Shown here: one piece after another, positions 1 to 9,569 of the stretch
Layout of the letters: every line of letters begins with the position of its first letter
Numbering within the stretch: the first letter of the stretch is position 1
Origin: Bacteroidota bacterium
GTDB lineage: Bacteria > Bacteroidota > Bacteroidia > Chitinophagales > Chitinophagaceae
Reading direction: 5' to 3'
NCBI GenBank assembly: GCA_003175935.1
Contig: PSRI01000048.1
Coordinates: forward strand, 1 to 64,000
Length of the DNA: 64,000 bases
Notes under the pieces: generated by a model
What the model was told of the DNA's origin: nothing
The model's database searches: none
The model's input: only the letters and a program-made list of their open reading frames with translations
Made by a program: the position numbers and the translations under genes

Positions 1-12
1 AAAAATAGTCTT

Positions 13-40
13 GGTACACAGTACTAAGTACTAAATACTA
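13..40. repeat. Heptad-array locus A
   Basis: GGTACAC|AGTACTA|AGTACTA|AATACTA directly upstream of rpsN. Confidence 0.75.
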
Positions 41-51
41 AAAAAAACATA

Positions 52-321
52 ATGGCAAAAGAATCGATTAAAGCCAGACAAAGAAAGAGAGAACGTTTAG
101 TGGCACAGTATGCTGAGAAGCGCGCTGCATTAAAAGCTGCAGGTGATTACAAAGCACTGGATGAATTGCCAAAGAATGCTTCTCCTGTAAGGTTGAAGAA
201 TCGTTGTCAGCTTAGTGGCCGTCCGAGAGGATATATACGCTACTTCGGAATTTCCAGGATTGCTTTCCGTGACATGGCACTCAACGGAAAAATTCCGGGT
301 GTGAAAAAAGCAAGCTGGTAA
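52..321 (+). CDS. rpsN: 30S ribosomal protein S14
   Basis: 89-aa ORF with typical S14 C-terminus ([40 protein letters not shown]); spc operon context. Confidence 0.97.
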   Translation: MAKESIKARQRKRERLVAQYAEKRAALKAAGDYKALDELPKNASPVRLKNRCQLSGRPRGYIRYFGISRIAFRDMALNGKIPGVKKASW

Positions 322-408
322 AATGGATTCGGATCCAACTGAAATTAATTTTCATCGGATCGGATTTCAAGTAAGAATTATTTTAGTTAACTCATCAATA
401 GAGATAAA

Positions 409-807
409 ATGGTAACTGATCCTATCGCAGATTTTTTAACAAGAGTTCGTAATGCGCAATTGGCGGGTCATCGTATTGTAGAAATTCCGGCATCAAACCT
501 GAAGAAACGCATTACAGAAATCCTGTACGATCAGGGTTATATTTTGAAGTACAAGTTTGAGGAAGATAATAAACAGGGCGTGATTAAGATCGCTTTGAAA
601 TATGATCCTCAAACAAAACAACCTGCAATCAGGTCACTGGAGAGAATCAGCCGTCCGGGCTTGCGCCAGTATGCAAAGCCTGTCACTTTTAAAAGAGTGA
701 AAACAGGATTGGGTGTTGCAATACTCAGCACTTCAAAAGGTGTGATGACCGACAAGCAGGCGAAAGCTCAGAATGTGGGCGGTGAAGTATTGTGCTACGT
801 TTATTAA
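409..807 (+). CDS. rpsH: 30S ribosomal protein S8
   Basis: MVTDPIADFLTRVRNA..., S8 C-terminal motif; operon context. Confidence 0.97.
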   Translation: MVTDPIADFLTRVRNAQLAGHRIVEIPASNLKKRITEILYDQGYILKYKFEEDNKQGVIKIALKYDPQTKQPAIRSLERISRPGLRQYAKPVTFKRVKTGLGVAILSTSKGVMTDKQAKAQNVGGEVLCYVY

Positions 808-912
808 TAATTATTTGTGGGGCTCCGACAATTAAGCGCTCTATACGGCGCTGAACACAGAGCATCCATTTTGAAAGCATATAAGAATTACTCAAAAACT
901 AATTAATTAATT

Positions 913-1467
913 ATGTCTCGTATAGGTAAACAACCCGTGAAGATTCCTGCAGGAGTAACAGTTACTGTTGCAAACGACAACACTGTTATCGTTAAAGGAG
1001 CAAAGGGTGAATTGAAACAATCTGTAGATCGTGATATTACAGTTGAAGTGAAAGAAGGAGAAGTGATTTTCACAAGACCTACTGATCAGATTCGTCATCG
1101 TGCGTTGCATGGTTTATATCGTGCACTTACTGCCAGCATGGTAAAAGGTGTTACAGAAGGTTACAAGAAAAACCTTGAGTTGGTGGGTGTGGGTTTTAAA
1201 GCTTCAAACCAGGGAAATCTTCTGGATCTCTCTTTGGGATATTCTCACAATATCATTTTCGAAGTTCCAAAGGAAATTAAAGTTGTAACTGCACAGGAAA
1301 AAGGACAAAATCCTACAATCAGCCTGGAAGGAATCGACAAACAATTAATTGGCCAGGTTGCTGCAAAATTGCGCAGTCTTCGTAAACCAGAGCCTTACAA
1401 GGGTAAAGGTGTTAAATACTCTGGCGAGCAATTACGTCGTAAGGCAGGTAAGGCAGCAGGTAAATAA
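913..1467 (+). CDS. rplF: 50S ribosomal protein L6
   Basis: MSRIGKQPVKIPAGV..., GKGVKYSGEQLRRKAGKAAGK C-terminus. Confidence 0.97.
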   Translation: MSRIGKQPVKIPAGVTVTVANDNTVIVKGAKGELKQSVDRDITVEVKEGEVIFTRPTDQIRHRALHGLYRALTASMVKGVTEGYKKNLELVGVGFKASNQGNLLDLSLGYSHNIIFEVPKEIKVVTAQEKGQNPTISLEGIDKQLIGQVAAKLRSLRKPEPYKGKGVKYSGEQLRRKAGKAAGK

Positions 1468-1551
1468 ATTTAATGCCGCGCATTGCGGCACAGAAATAGA
1501 AAATATAATTATCAATCTTTTAATCCGCATAAGCGGATGGAGGGTAACAAA

Positions 1552-1905
1552 ATGGACGCAAAAGTTATCAGAAGGCAAAAGATCAGATACGGAGTTCGTA
1601 AGAAAGTATCTGGTTCGCCAGCAACGCCAAGATTATCAGTATTCAGAAGTAATTCTGATATATATGTTCAATTGATTGATGATACCAGTGGCAAAACACT
1701 TGCTTCTGCATCTTCAAAAGACAAGGATATCAAAGCGCAGAAAGCAAAGAAAGTTGAAATCAGCTCGCTGGTAGGTAAGGCTATCGCACGCAAAGCTTCC
1801 GAACTCGGAATCAAGGCATGTGTGTTTGATCGTGGTGGGTACCTCTATCATGGCCGCGTTAAAGCAATTGCTGAAGGCGCCAGAGAAGGCGGATTGTCAT
1901 TCTAA
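1552..1905 (+). CDS. rplR: 50S ribosomal protein L18 (start moved from the ORF-track start 1483 to the internal ATG)
   Basis: [33 protein letters not shown]..., upstream extension is not L18-like. Confidence 0.93.
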   Translation: MDAKVIRRQKIRYGVRKKVSGSPATPRLSVFRSNSDIYVQLIDDTSGKTLASASSKDKDIKAQKAKKVEISSLVGKAIARKASELGIKACVFDRGGYLYHGRVKAIAEGAREGGLSF

Positions 1906-1950
1906 TTTTTCAATCGCTACTTACAATATTTACAAATAACAAATTGCATA

Positions 1951-2469
1951 ATGTCAAAAGTCAATTTCAACAAAGTAAAAGCCGGTGACCTGGAGCTGAA
2001 AGAAAAAGTTGTTGCCATTAATCGTGTTGTAAAAACAACCAAAGGTGGACGCGCATTCAGCTTCTCGGCTCTTGTGGTGGTGGGTAATGAAAATGGCGTG
2101 GTTGGACACGGATTGGGAAAAGCTAAAGAAGTTCAGGAAGCAATTACAAAAGGAATCGAAGACGCAAAAAAGAACCTGATTAAAGTTCCGGTTATGAAAG
2201 GAACTATTCCGCATGACCAGCTTGCGAAAGAAGGTGCCGCCAAAGTGTTGATTAAACCAGCTGCACACGGTACAGGTGTAATTGCAGGAGGAAGTATGCG
2301 TGCGGTTTTGGAAAGTGCAGGTGTTACCGACGTACTCGCTAAATCTTTAGGATCAGCAAATCCTCACAATGTGGTGAAAGCTACATTTAAGGCACTCGCT
2401 CTTTTGCGTGAACCAGTGAGCGTTGCCAAAGAAAGAAGCATTGGCCTGAAGAAAGTGTTCAACGGATAA
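1951..2469 (+). CDS. rpsE: 30S ribosomal protein S5
   Basis: S5 motifs ([34 protein letters not shown]). Confidence 0.97.
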   Translation: MSKVNFNKVKAGDLELKEKVVAINRVVKTTKGGRAFSFSALVVVGNENGVVGHGLGKAKEVQEAITKGIEDAKKNLIKVPVMKGTIPHDQLAKEGAAKVLIKPAAHGTGVIAGGSMRAVLESAGVTDVLAKSLGSANPHNVVKATFKALALLREPVSVAKERSIGLKKVFNG

Positions 2470-2527
2470 TACTACCAGGAAAACCTGAATCATATATTTA
2501 ATTAAAAAGACCCATAGGTTTTTTGTT

Positions 2528-2710
2528 ATGAAAAAGATTAAGATCACCCAGGTAAAAAGTGTAATAGACAGACCAGACCGTCAGAAAAAGACAATGTCTG
2601 CCCTGGGTCTGAATAAACTCCACTCAACTGTGGAGCTTGAAGCAACTCCCCAGGTTCTGGGTATGGTTCGTAAAGTGAGCCACCTGGTTTCAGTTGAGGA
2701 GTCGAAATAA
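2528..2710 (+). CDS. rpmD: 50S ribosomal protein L30
   Basis: 60-aa ORF, KIKITQVKSVIDRPDRQKKTMSALGLNKL. Confidence 0.96.
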   Translation: MKKIKITQVKSVIDRPDRQKKTMSALGLNKLHSTVELEATPQVLGMVRKVSHLVSVEESK

Positions 2711-2763
2711 TTATTTAATCATCAGGCGAGGGGAAAAAACCCCGTTGAGTAAAAATTACAAGA

Positions 2764-3213
2764 ATGAAATTGCATGAATTAAGACCCGCAAATGGCGCGA
2801 CACACAAAGCAAAGCGTCTGGGTCGTGGTGAAGCATCTGGTAAAGGTGGTACATCTACAAAAGGTAATAAAGGTGGACAGAGCCGCGCAGGTTATCAGCG
2901 CAAATTTGCCCATGAAGGTGGTCAGATGCCGATCCAAAGAAGATTGCCAAAGAGAGGATTCAAAAATCCACATAGAGTTGAATACGCCGTATTCAATCTC
3001 GGTCAGATTGCCCAGCTTTCTGAAAAATATGGCATCAGCGAAATCACTCCGGAAAATCTTTATGTAAACGGACTAGTGAAAAGAGACGAAAAAGTAAAGA
3101 TCCTTGCCAATGGCGAATTGAAAGGCAAGCTCAAATTCAGGGTAAATGCTGCAAGTGCCAAAGCCAAAACTGCTATTGAAGCAGCCGGAGGTTCCCTCGA
3201 AATTGTAAATTAA
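2764..3213 (+). CDS. rplO: 50S ribosomal protein L15
   Basis: MKLHELRPANGATHKAKRLGRGEASGKGGTSTKGNKGGQSRAGYQRKFAHEGGQMPIQRRLPKRGF. Confidence 0.97.
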   Translation: MKLHELRPANGATHKAKRLGRGEASGKGGTSTKGNKGGQSRAGYQRKFAHEGGQMPIQRRLPKRGFKNPHRVEYAVFNLGQIAQLSEKYGISEITPENLYVNGLVKRDEKVKILANGELKGKLKFRVNAASAKAKTAIEAAGGSLEIVN

Positions 3214-3228
3214 TTTTGCTTAACTTGC

Positions 3229-3258
3229 GTTGACGCACCTAAAAATGCGTCTTTTTTT
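3229..3258 (+). terminator. Candidate intrinsic terminator/attenuator between rplO and secY
   Basis: GACGCA-CCTAAAAA-TGCGTC followed by TTTTTTT. Confidence 0.65.
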
Positions 3259-3289
3259 ATTGAGCGCTAATATTTAAACGCAACAATCC

Positions 3290-4627
3290 GTGAAGAAATT
3301 CATTCAGACACTGAAGAATATCTGGACTATCGAAGAGTTGAGGAGTAAGATCATTGTCACTTTATTGCTGATTTTGATTTATCGCTTTGGCTCATATATT
3401 GTTTTGCCCGGTATTGATCCTAACAAGCTAACCGATTTTTCTAAGAGAACCAGCCAGGGATTACTTGGACTGTTCGATACTTTTGCTGGTGGTGCATTTT
3501 CACATGCATCTATTTTCGCCCTCGGAATTATGCCCTATATCTCTGCTTCGATTTTCATGCAACTGATGACAATTCTTGTTCCTCAGTTTCAGAAAATTCA
3601 AAAAGAAGGTGACAGTGGAAGAAAGAAAATTAACCAGTGGACACGTTACCTCACTTGTGGTGTTACAGCGCTGCAGGCTGGAGCTTATGTTACCTATCTT
3701 CAGAATCAGAACAAAGAAGCACTCATTGAATCTTACCAATATTTCTGGATTTCTACCGTAGTGATCCTTACTGCAGGTACCCTGTTTGTAATGTGGCTTG
3801 GTGAAAAAATTCAGGACAAAGGTTTGGGAAATGGTACATCCATCATCATCATGGTGGGAATTCTTGCCAGGCTCCCAACAGCCTTCTTCCAGGAATTCGG
3901 TGCCAAGCAGGTTAGAGGCGGTGGAGGTTTATTAATATTCCTCATTGAACTTGCAATACTGATTGCAATTATCCTTGGTTTGATTATTCTTGTTCAGGGT
4001 GTTCGCAAGATTCCCGTGAACTATGCCAAGCAAATTGTAGGTAATCGCCAGTTTACAGGCGCGCGGCAGTTTTTACCACTTAAAGTTAATGCTGCGGGTG
4101 TGATGCCGATCATTTTTGCTCAGGCAATCATGTTCCTCCCAACTCTGTTTTCATTTACAAAATTTGAAACAGGTAAGGGTATTGCCAAAATATTTTCTGA
4201 CCATAGTAACTTCTGGTACATGGTGATTTATGCAGTGATGGTAATTGCATTTACATTCCTGTATACGGCTTTGATATTTAACCCGAAACAAATTTCCGAC
4301 AACCTCAAGCAAAGCAACGGATTTATTCCCGGTGTGAAACCTGGACAGCCTACTGCAGACTATATCGGTCAAATTATGGATCGCATTACTTTACCAGGCG
4401 CAATTTTTCTGGCTATTGTAGGTATCCTTCCCGGTATCGCTCAAAGATTAGGAGTTACTCCAGGATATTCAACTTTCTTCGGTGGAACTTCCCTGCTGAT
4501 TATGGTGGGCGTGATCCTGGATACATTGCAACAAATCGAAACTCATTTGCTCATGCGCCAATATGATGGACTCATGAAGAGTGGAAGGATCCAGGGCAGA
4601 CAAACTGCTTCACCCGTTTCTTATTAA
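3290..4627 (+). CDS. secY: Preprotein translocase subunit SecY (GTG start)
   Basis: 445-aa polytopic membrane protein with SecY motifs; follows rplO. Confidence 0.97.
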   Translation: MKKFIQTLKNIWTIEELRSKIIVTLLLILIYRFGSYIVLPGIDPNKLTDFSKRTSQGLLGLFDTFAGGAFSHASIFALGIMPYISASIFMQLMTILVPQFQKIQKEGDSGRKKINQWTRYLTCGVTALQAGAYVTYLQNQNKEALIESYQYFWISTVVILTAGTLFVMWLGEKIQDKGLGNGTSIIIMVGILARLPTAFFQEFGAKQVRGGGGLLIFLIELAILIAIILGLIILVQGVRKIPVNYAKQIVGNRQFTGARQFLPLKVNAAGVMPIIFAQAIMFLPTLFSFTKFETGKGIAKIFSDHSNFWYMVIYAVMVIAFTFLYTALIFNPKQISDNLKQSNGFIPGVKPGQPTADYIGQIMDRITLPGAIFLAIVGILPGIAQRLGVTPGYSTFFGGTSLLIMVGVILDTLQQIETHLLMRQYDGLMKSGRIQGRQTASPVSY

Positions 4628-4630
4628 ACA

Positions 4631-5437
4631 ATGATTCACTACAAGACGAAAGAAGAAATAGAGCTTATTCGTAAAAGTTGTTTATTAGTTAGTGCCACCT
4701 TATCCGAGGTGGCAAAATTTTTACGTCCGGGCGTTACTACTCTCCAGGTTGATTCCATGGCCGAACAATTTATAAGGGACCATGGTGCCTTACCCAATTT
4801 CAAGAACTACAAGGGTTATCCTTTTGCCTGCTGCATTTCTGTGAATGATGCAGTAGTACATGGTTTTCCTACCAACAATGAATTAAAGAATGGTGATATA
4901 GTTTCTGTGGATGTTGGAGCTTTTATGAACGGCTTTCATGGCGATAGCGCTTATACGTTTGCGATAGGAAGTATTTCAGAAGAAGTGAAAAAACTGCTTG
5001 GCGTTACCAAGGAATCCTTATACAAGGGCATTGAAAAAGCCGTTTCGGGTAACCGCGTCGGTGATATTTCATTCGCTGTTCAGGATTATACAGAGCGTAA
5101 GCATGGTTATGGAGTTGTGAGAGAACTTGTAGGGCATGGGCTCGGAAGGCATCTTCATGAGGATCCACAGATTCCCAATTACGGAAGAAGAGGATCGGGT
5201 CTTAAATTAAAAGAAGGCCTGGTGATTGCCATTGAACCTATGATTAATATGGGAACCAAAGATGTGTTTCATGATGAAGATGGCTGGACTATCAGAACGA
5301 GAGATGGCAAACCAGCGGCGCATTATGAGCATACCGTTTGTGTTCAGAAAGGGAATGCAGATATCCTTTCTTCCTTTGCAGATATAGAAAGGAATGAAAA
5401 GGCTAATGCTAACCTGGTATCAGATTATCATGCCTAA
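4631..5437 (+). CDS. map: Type I methionyl aminopeptidase
   Basis: VNDAVVHGFP, GHGLGRHLHEDPQIPNYG, EPMINMGT, HYEHTVCV motifs; follows secY. Confidence 0.95.
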   Translation: MIHYKTKEEIELIRKSCLLVSATLSEVAKFLRPGVTTLQVDSMAEQFIRDHGALPNFKNYKGYPFACCISVNDAVVHGFPTNNELKNGDIVSVDVGAFMNGFHGDSAYTFAIGSISEEVKKLLGVTKESLYKGIEKAVSGNRVGDISFAVQDYTERKHGYGVVRELVGHGLGRHLHEDPQIPNYGRRGSGLKLKEGLVIAIEPMINMGTKDVFHDEDGWTIRTRDGKPAAHYEHTVCVQKGNADILSSFADIERNEKANANLVSDYHA

Positions 5438-5575
5438 GACAGATGTTATTTTCCTATAGCTAGTATCGTTTCTTCACTTTTCACTTTCCGAATTTTCCCC
5501 TCTAATTACGAGAATTCTCACCTACGATTTATTTAGTCTCCGATCTAATTTCGTATTCGTCAAATCTTATAGAAT

Positions 5576-6439
5576 ATGGAAGATAATCTACGTCATCACT
5601 CCGATGCTAACCCCGAATCTGGAAGCCTTAAGGATGAAAACCTGTACCTGCAAATGAAAATGAAAGCCCAATTTGGAGGACAATATGAAAGCTTTGGTCG
5701 AATTCCTTCGATCATAGAAAATACATTTTTGAAAAATGTGATGGAATTCGAAACCCAGGTTAAGAATTCAAAAATGATCAGAATAGGAGATCTGCTAAAG
5801 CCACTTGAGTTCAAGCGAAGCGAAGAAATCTCCGATCAGGAAATGAAGTCAGAACTTGAAAGACTATTTTTTCAACTACGGGAAAAAGGTATGCTCGTTG
5901 AATTTGGAAGAGAGCGTGGTGATCGACAGAAATATGCATTTATTACGGAGGAATTGTTCGATCGCGAAATAAATGATGTGGCTATCAAAGGTATGTTCCG
6001 TTGTTTTGCCTATGAAGAGTTTCATCCTGATCCCAGGCTGGATTTGGAAGAAGGAACTGCTCAATTTTTCAAAAACTGGTTTGGAAGAAATACAAATCTT
6101 TATAGTTGGGAGATTGGAGATTATTTTTCTCTTCCAAGTGGGATTCAATATCCCAAAGCCATTGTCATCGAAAAATTTCAGGCACATTTTAAAGAATATA
6201 CGGAAATCAGCCAAGGGAAATATACAATAGATGGAGTTGAATTTGAATTTAAGGATGAAAATTTTGGTTTCGGTTTTGTAGAAGGATACGTCGACTATCA
6301 AATTGTAAATCCAAATGGCAATCGTGCGTTATTTGGCGGCCCGTATAAAATTTATTTTTCATTTGAATGTGGATGGTGGAGCATTTTCCATTTTCATCTT
6401 CCGGGATTTAGATGGGATATACGGACATATGCTGAATAG
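5576..6439 (+). CDS. Hypothetical protein, 287 aa
   Basis: Long ORF; no family recognised. Confidence 0.7.
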   Translation: MEDNLRHHSDANPESGSLKDENLYLQMKMKAQFGGQYESFGRIPSIIENTFLKNVMEFETQVKNSKMIRIGDLLKPLEFKRSEEISDQEMKSELERLFFQLREKGMLVEFGRERGDRQKYAFITEELFDREINDVAIKGMFRCFAYEEFHPDPRLDLEEGTAQFFKNWFGRNTNLYSWEIGDYFSLPSGIQYPKAIVIEKFQAHFKEYTEISQGKYTIDGVEFEFKDENFGFGFVEGYVDYQIVNPNGNRALFGGPYKIYFSFECGWWSIFHFHLPGFRWDIRTYAE

Positions 6440-6555
6440 GAATGCATGAGTTGAAGTTATTTCAGCATGATCATTTCAGAATTTTTAGGATTGGATTTGT
6501 GAATGAATTCAGACTATGGAGAAGAATGCTGAATCGGATTTGGCTATGTCGTTGA

Positions 6556-7694
6556 TTAATTTTTGAGAGAGGCAAATTTATAAAACTGGTAACGACATTC
6601 GAGCAATAACCATGCTGATAAAGGAATGGCAATTAGCCAGAATACGAAGTGAATGCCGAATAAATAATTAAAAAGTATGGACTCAAGAATGCTGAAAACC
6701 GGAAATAGGAAAGACATAATTCCAAAAGAAACAGAATCCAGGAAAATGGATCCTTCGGTAATTTTTTTGATCCAGGTGCGCAGTGGAAAATAAAAAATTC
6801 CATTAAGCAATATTCCAGCCAGTGCAAACGGAATTAATAAGATGAAAATGGTGAGGTTCTTCATACGTTGTGTTTTATTGTGCAGAGCTTCAAGAATTAT
6901 TTTTGAAGATTCATGTTGAACCGGATGATTATTGGGATTTATTCCGAATCCGGAGAGTAAGAAGCCAACTTTGTGTAAGCTATTTATATCGTTATTATGA
7001 TAGGTGATTAGTTTTTGCCAGGAAGAGATAATATTTAGGTCAGATGAGGTCATTTGAGGAATTAATGGTTTTAATTTCTAAAGTAAAAATTCATTAAATG
7101 ATTTTTGCCAAAAACCGCTTTGTAACTCATATCGAAAATTATGTATCGAAAAGGGATTGCCTGCATCCAATAGTACTATTTTGTAAAGAGAGTCGAAATT
7201 ATGGTAAGTGATTCCAAGAGGCACCACTTTTAATTTTTGTTCCATTTAGGGTATTCCTTTGCGGCCCATATAATTTGGGCCAGCCCACTTTTGGGTAGTC
7301 TCAGCGTCCAATCGTGCATGGTGATCCCGTCGGGAAAAATGATGATGATGCCATTGGTTTTGAGTATATCGATGCAATGACGAATCACGTTAAAGTTTTC
7401 CCGGAGTTTATATTTTTCTTCTGCCTCGCGGAAAATTGGAAGACCGTTGAGAGCCAGAAGGAATTTCCGAAAAAGTGGGTGATTAAACATATCACTTCTC
7501 ACCATGAAGTGAACCGGCTCTTTGCATTCTGTTGCAATTAAAATGGCATCTACCATTGAATTGGGGTGATTGCTGGCGATAATTGCAGGCCCTTTCAGGT
7601 CTTTGAGATCGTATCCGCTAACAATTTTCCTTCTGAAAAAAAACAATTGACTGAATGCTGCGATTATTTTTACCAGGCGGTAGTACAAATGCAA
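6556..7694 (-). pseudogene. Disrupted PlsC-like lysophospholipid acyltransferase with C-terminal membrane region (frameshift near 7230-7245 plus in-frame TAG at 7078-7080)
   Basis: ORF 7694-7230 carries the acyltransferase N-terminus (GPAIIASNHPNSMVDAIL, GIIIIFPDG). It continues in the -1 frame as LKVVPLGITYHNFDSLYKIVLLDAGNPFS...NEFLL, TAG, KLKPLIPQ-MTSSDLN... into ORF 7053-6556, the C-terminal membrane part. Confidence 0.72.
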
Positions 7695-7727
7695 TTAGAT
7701 TTGAGGCCGGTAAATTAGACAAATTTC

Positions 7728-8966
7728 ATGATGAGGAAACAATTGGTTGTAATTGGTGGTGGAGCTTCTGGATTTTTCTGCGCAGTAAATGCTGCAAGGT
7801 TATGCCCGGAATTAAAAGTTATTATTTTGGAAAAGTCTTCCAAATTGTTGTCGAAAGTAAAAATAAGCGGAGGAGGAAGATGTAATGTAACTTATGCATG
7901 TTTCGAAATTCCATTAATGGCGGGCTCATATCCAAGAGGTGAAAATTTTGTAAAAAAGACTTTCCATAATTTCTTCACGACTGACACAATTAAATGGTTT
8001 GAAGAAAAAGATGTAAGACTCAAGACGGAACCCGATGGAAGGATGTTTCCCGTTTCTAATTCTTCGCAGTCAATAATTGACTGTTTGCTTAAGGAATCAA
8101 GCAGGTTGAATATTGAAATCCGGCTTCAAAGCGAAGTGAATGAAATCCAAAAAACTGAAGAAGGATTTTTACTTCTTATAAATAATTCAGTAAATCTAAA
8201 TGCAGATTTTGTGTGTGTGGCTTCCGGAGGCTATCCCAAAACTAATCAGTTCGAATGGTTGCTCAAAACGGGTCATCATGTTGTAAGTCCGGTCCCATCA
8301 TTATTTTCATTTAATATGCCCGGGAATCCTGTGAGAGAATTGATGGGCGTTGCGGTTGAGAAAGCAACTGTAAAAATTGCGGGTGAGAAATTAAAATCCG
8401 AAGGACCCTTATTGATTACGCATTGGGGCATGAGTGGTCCGGCGATATTGAAATTGAGTGCATGGGCCGCCAGAGAACTGGCATCAAAAAATTATCATTT
8501 TTCCATTATTGTTAACTGGTTGCCACAATTCAATGAACATAGGTTAACAGCAGAATTTAAGAAACTAAGAATTGAGTGGGCGGGATTAAAAATTGGTACT
8601 AAAAACCCATTCAATTTGCCAAGGAGGCTTTGGGAATATTTTTTAGCTCAAACCAGGATTAACCCTGAACAACGGTGGAAGGAAATTTCCTTTGCGCAAC
8701 TTGCCAAACTGGGTGCTGGTATCTGCTCCGGAGAATTTAAGGTTGAAGGTAAAACAACCTATAAAGAAGAATTTGTAACAGCAGGCGGGATCAAACTTTC
8801 TGAAATCAACCACACCACTATGGAAAGTAAGATATTAGCTAACCTGTATTTTGCGGGTGAAGTAATGGATGTTGATGGGATCACAGGGGGATTCAATTTC
8901 CAGCATGCCTGGACAAGTGGCTGGATCGCAGGCAATTCGATTGCTCAAAAAATGAAAGGAGCGTAA
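7728..8966 (+). CDS. HI0933/YhiN-family FAD-dependent oxidoreductase
   Basis: QLVVIGGGASGFFCAVNAA, ISGGGRCNVT, AGEVMDVDGITGGFNFQHAWTSGWIAG. Confidence 0.9.
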   Translation: MMRKQLVVIGGGASGFFCAVNAARLCPELKVIILEKSSKLLSKVKISGGGRCNVTYACFEIPLMAGSYPRGENFVKKTFHNFFTTDTIKWFEEKDVRLKTEPDGRMFPVSNSSQSIIDCLLKESSRLNIEIRLQSEVNEIQKTEEGFLLLINNSVNLNADFVCVASGGYPKTNQFEWLLKTGHHVVSPVPSLFSFNMPGNPVRELMGVAVEKATVKIAGEKLKSEGPLLITHWGMSGPAILKLSAWAARELASKNYHFSIIVNWLPQFNEHRLTAEFKKLRIEWAGLKIGTKNPFNLPRRLWEYFLAQTRINPEQRWKEISFAQLAKLGAGICSGEFKVEGKTTYKEEFVTAGGIKLSEINHTTMESKILANLYFAGEVMDVDGITGGFNFQHAWTSGWIAGNSIAQKMKGA

Positions 8967-9016
8967 ATCCAACGGGCAATGATTTTCGTATATTCACTAT
9001 TAAGCAGCTCAAAATT

Positions 9017-9565
9017 TTGCCACAAGTACTACCATCACAGGCGGAATTGGTGATTCGTTTGCAAAGACGTGACCAGGAGGCATTCGCAATGTTGTATAGT
9101 AATTACAGCAATGCGCTCCTTGGTATCATTCGAAAAATTGTAAATGATGACCTGGAATTAGCGAAGGATATTTTGCAGGAAGCGATGGTGAAAATATGGA
9201 ATAACGTGAATGGTTATGAATCATCCAAGGGCACTCTTTTTACCTGGATGCTGAATATCTGCAGAAATCTTGCAATTGACCGAACACGTTCCCGCGATTT
9301 TAAGAATCAGTCTAAAAATATTTCATTCAACGATCAGGGAACCGAAGTTGATGAAATGACGGATGAATTTAAAGCGGATACAATCGGGGTAAAGAAACTA
9401 TTGAATGTTTTAAGCCCCGAACAAAAGCAGGTTGTTGATGCGGTGTATATGTTAGGTTACACTCATTCAGAAGCTGCAGCAAGGCTGAAATTACCTGTAG
9501 GTACGGTAAAGACAAGATTAAGGAGTGCCATAATGGAATTAAGAAAATATATTAAATCAAATTAA
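9017..9565 (+). CDS. ECF-type RNA polymerase sigma factor
   Basis: Region 2 (DILQEAMVKIWNNVNGY...TFTWMLNICRNLAIDRTRSRDF) and region 4 (GYTHSEAAARLKLPVGTVKTRLRSAI). Confidence 0.9.
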   Translation: MPQVLPSQAELVIRLQRRDQEAFAMLYSNYSNALLGIIRKIVNDDLELAKDILQEAMVKIWNNVNGYESSKGTLFTWMLNICRNLAIDRTRSRDFKNQSKNISFNDQGTEVDEMTDEFKADTIGVKKLLNVLSPEQKQVVDAVYMLGYTHSEAAARLKLPVGTVKTRLRSAIMELRKYIKSN

Positions 9566-9569
9566 TGGA

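Noticed and set aside
5876-6301. 141-aa antisense ORF opposite the 287-aa hypothetical
   Set aside because: No start context or domain signal; the plus-strand ORF is longer and starts and ends cleanly.
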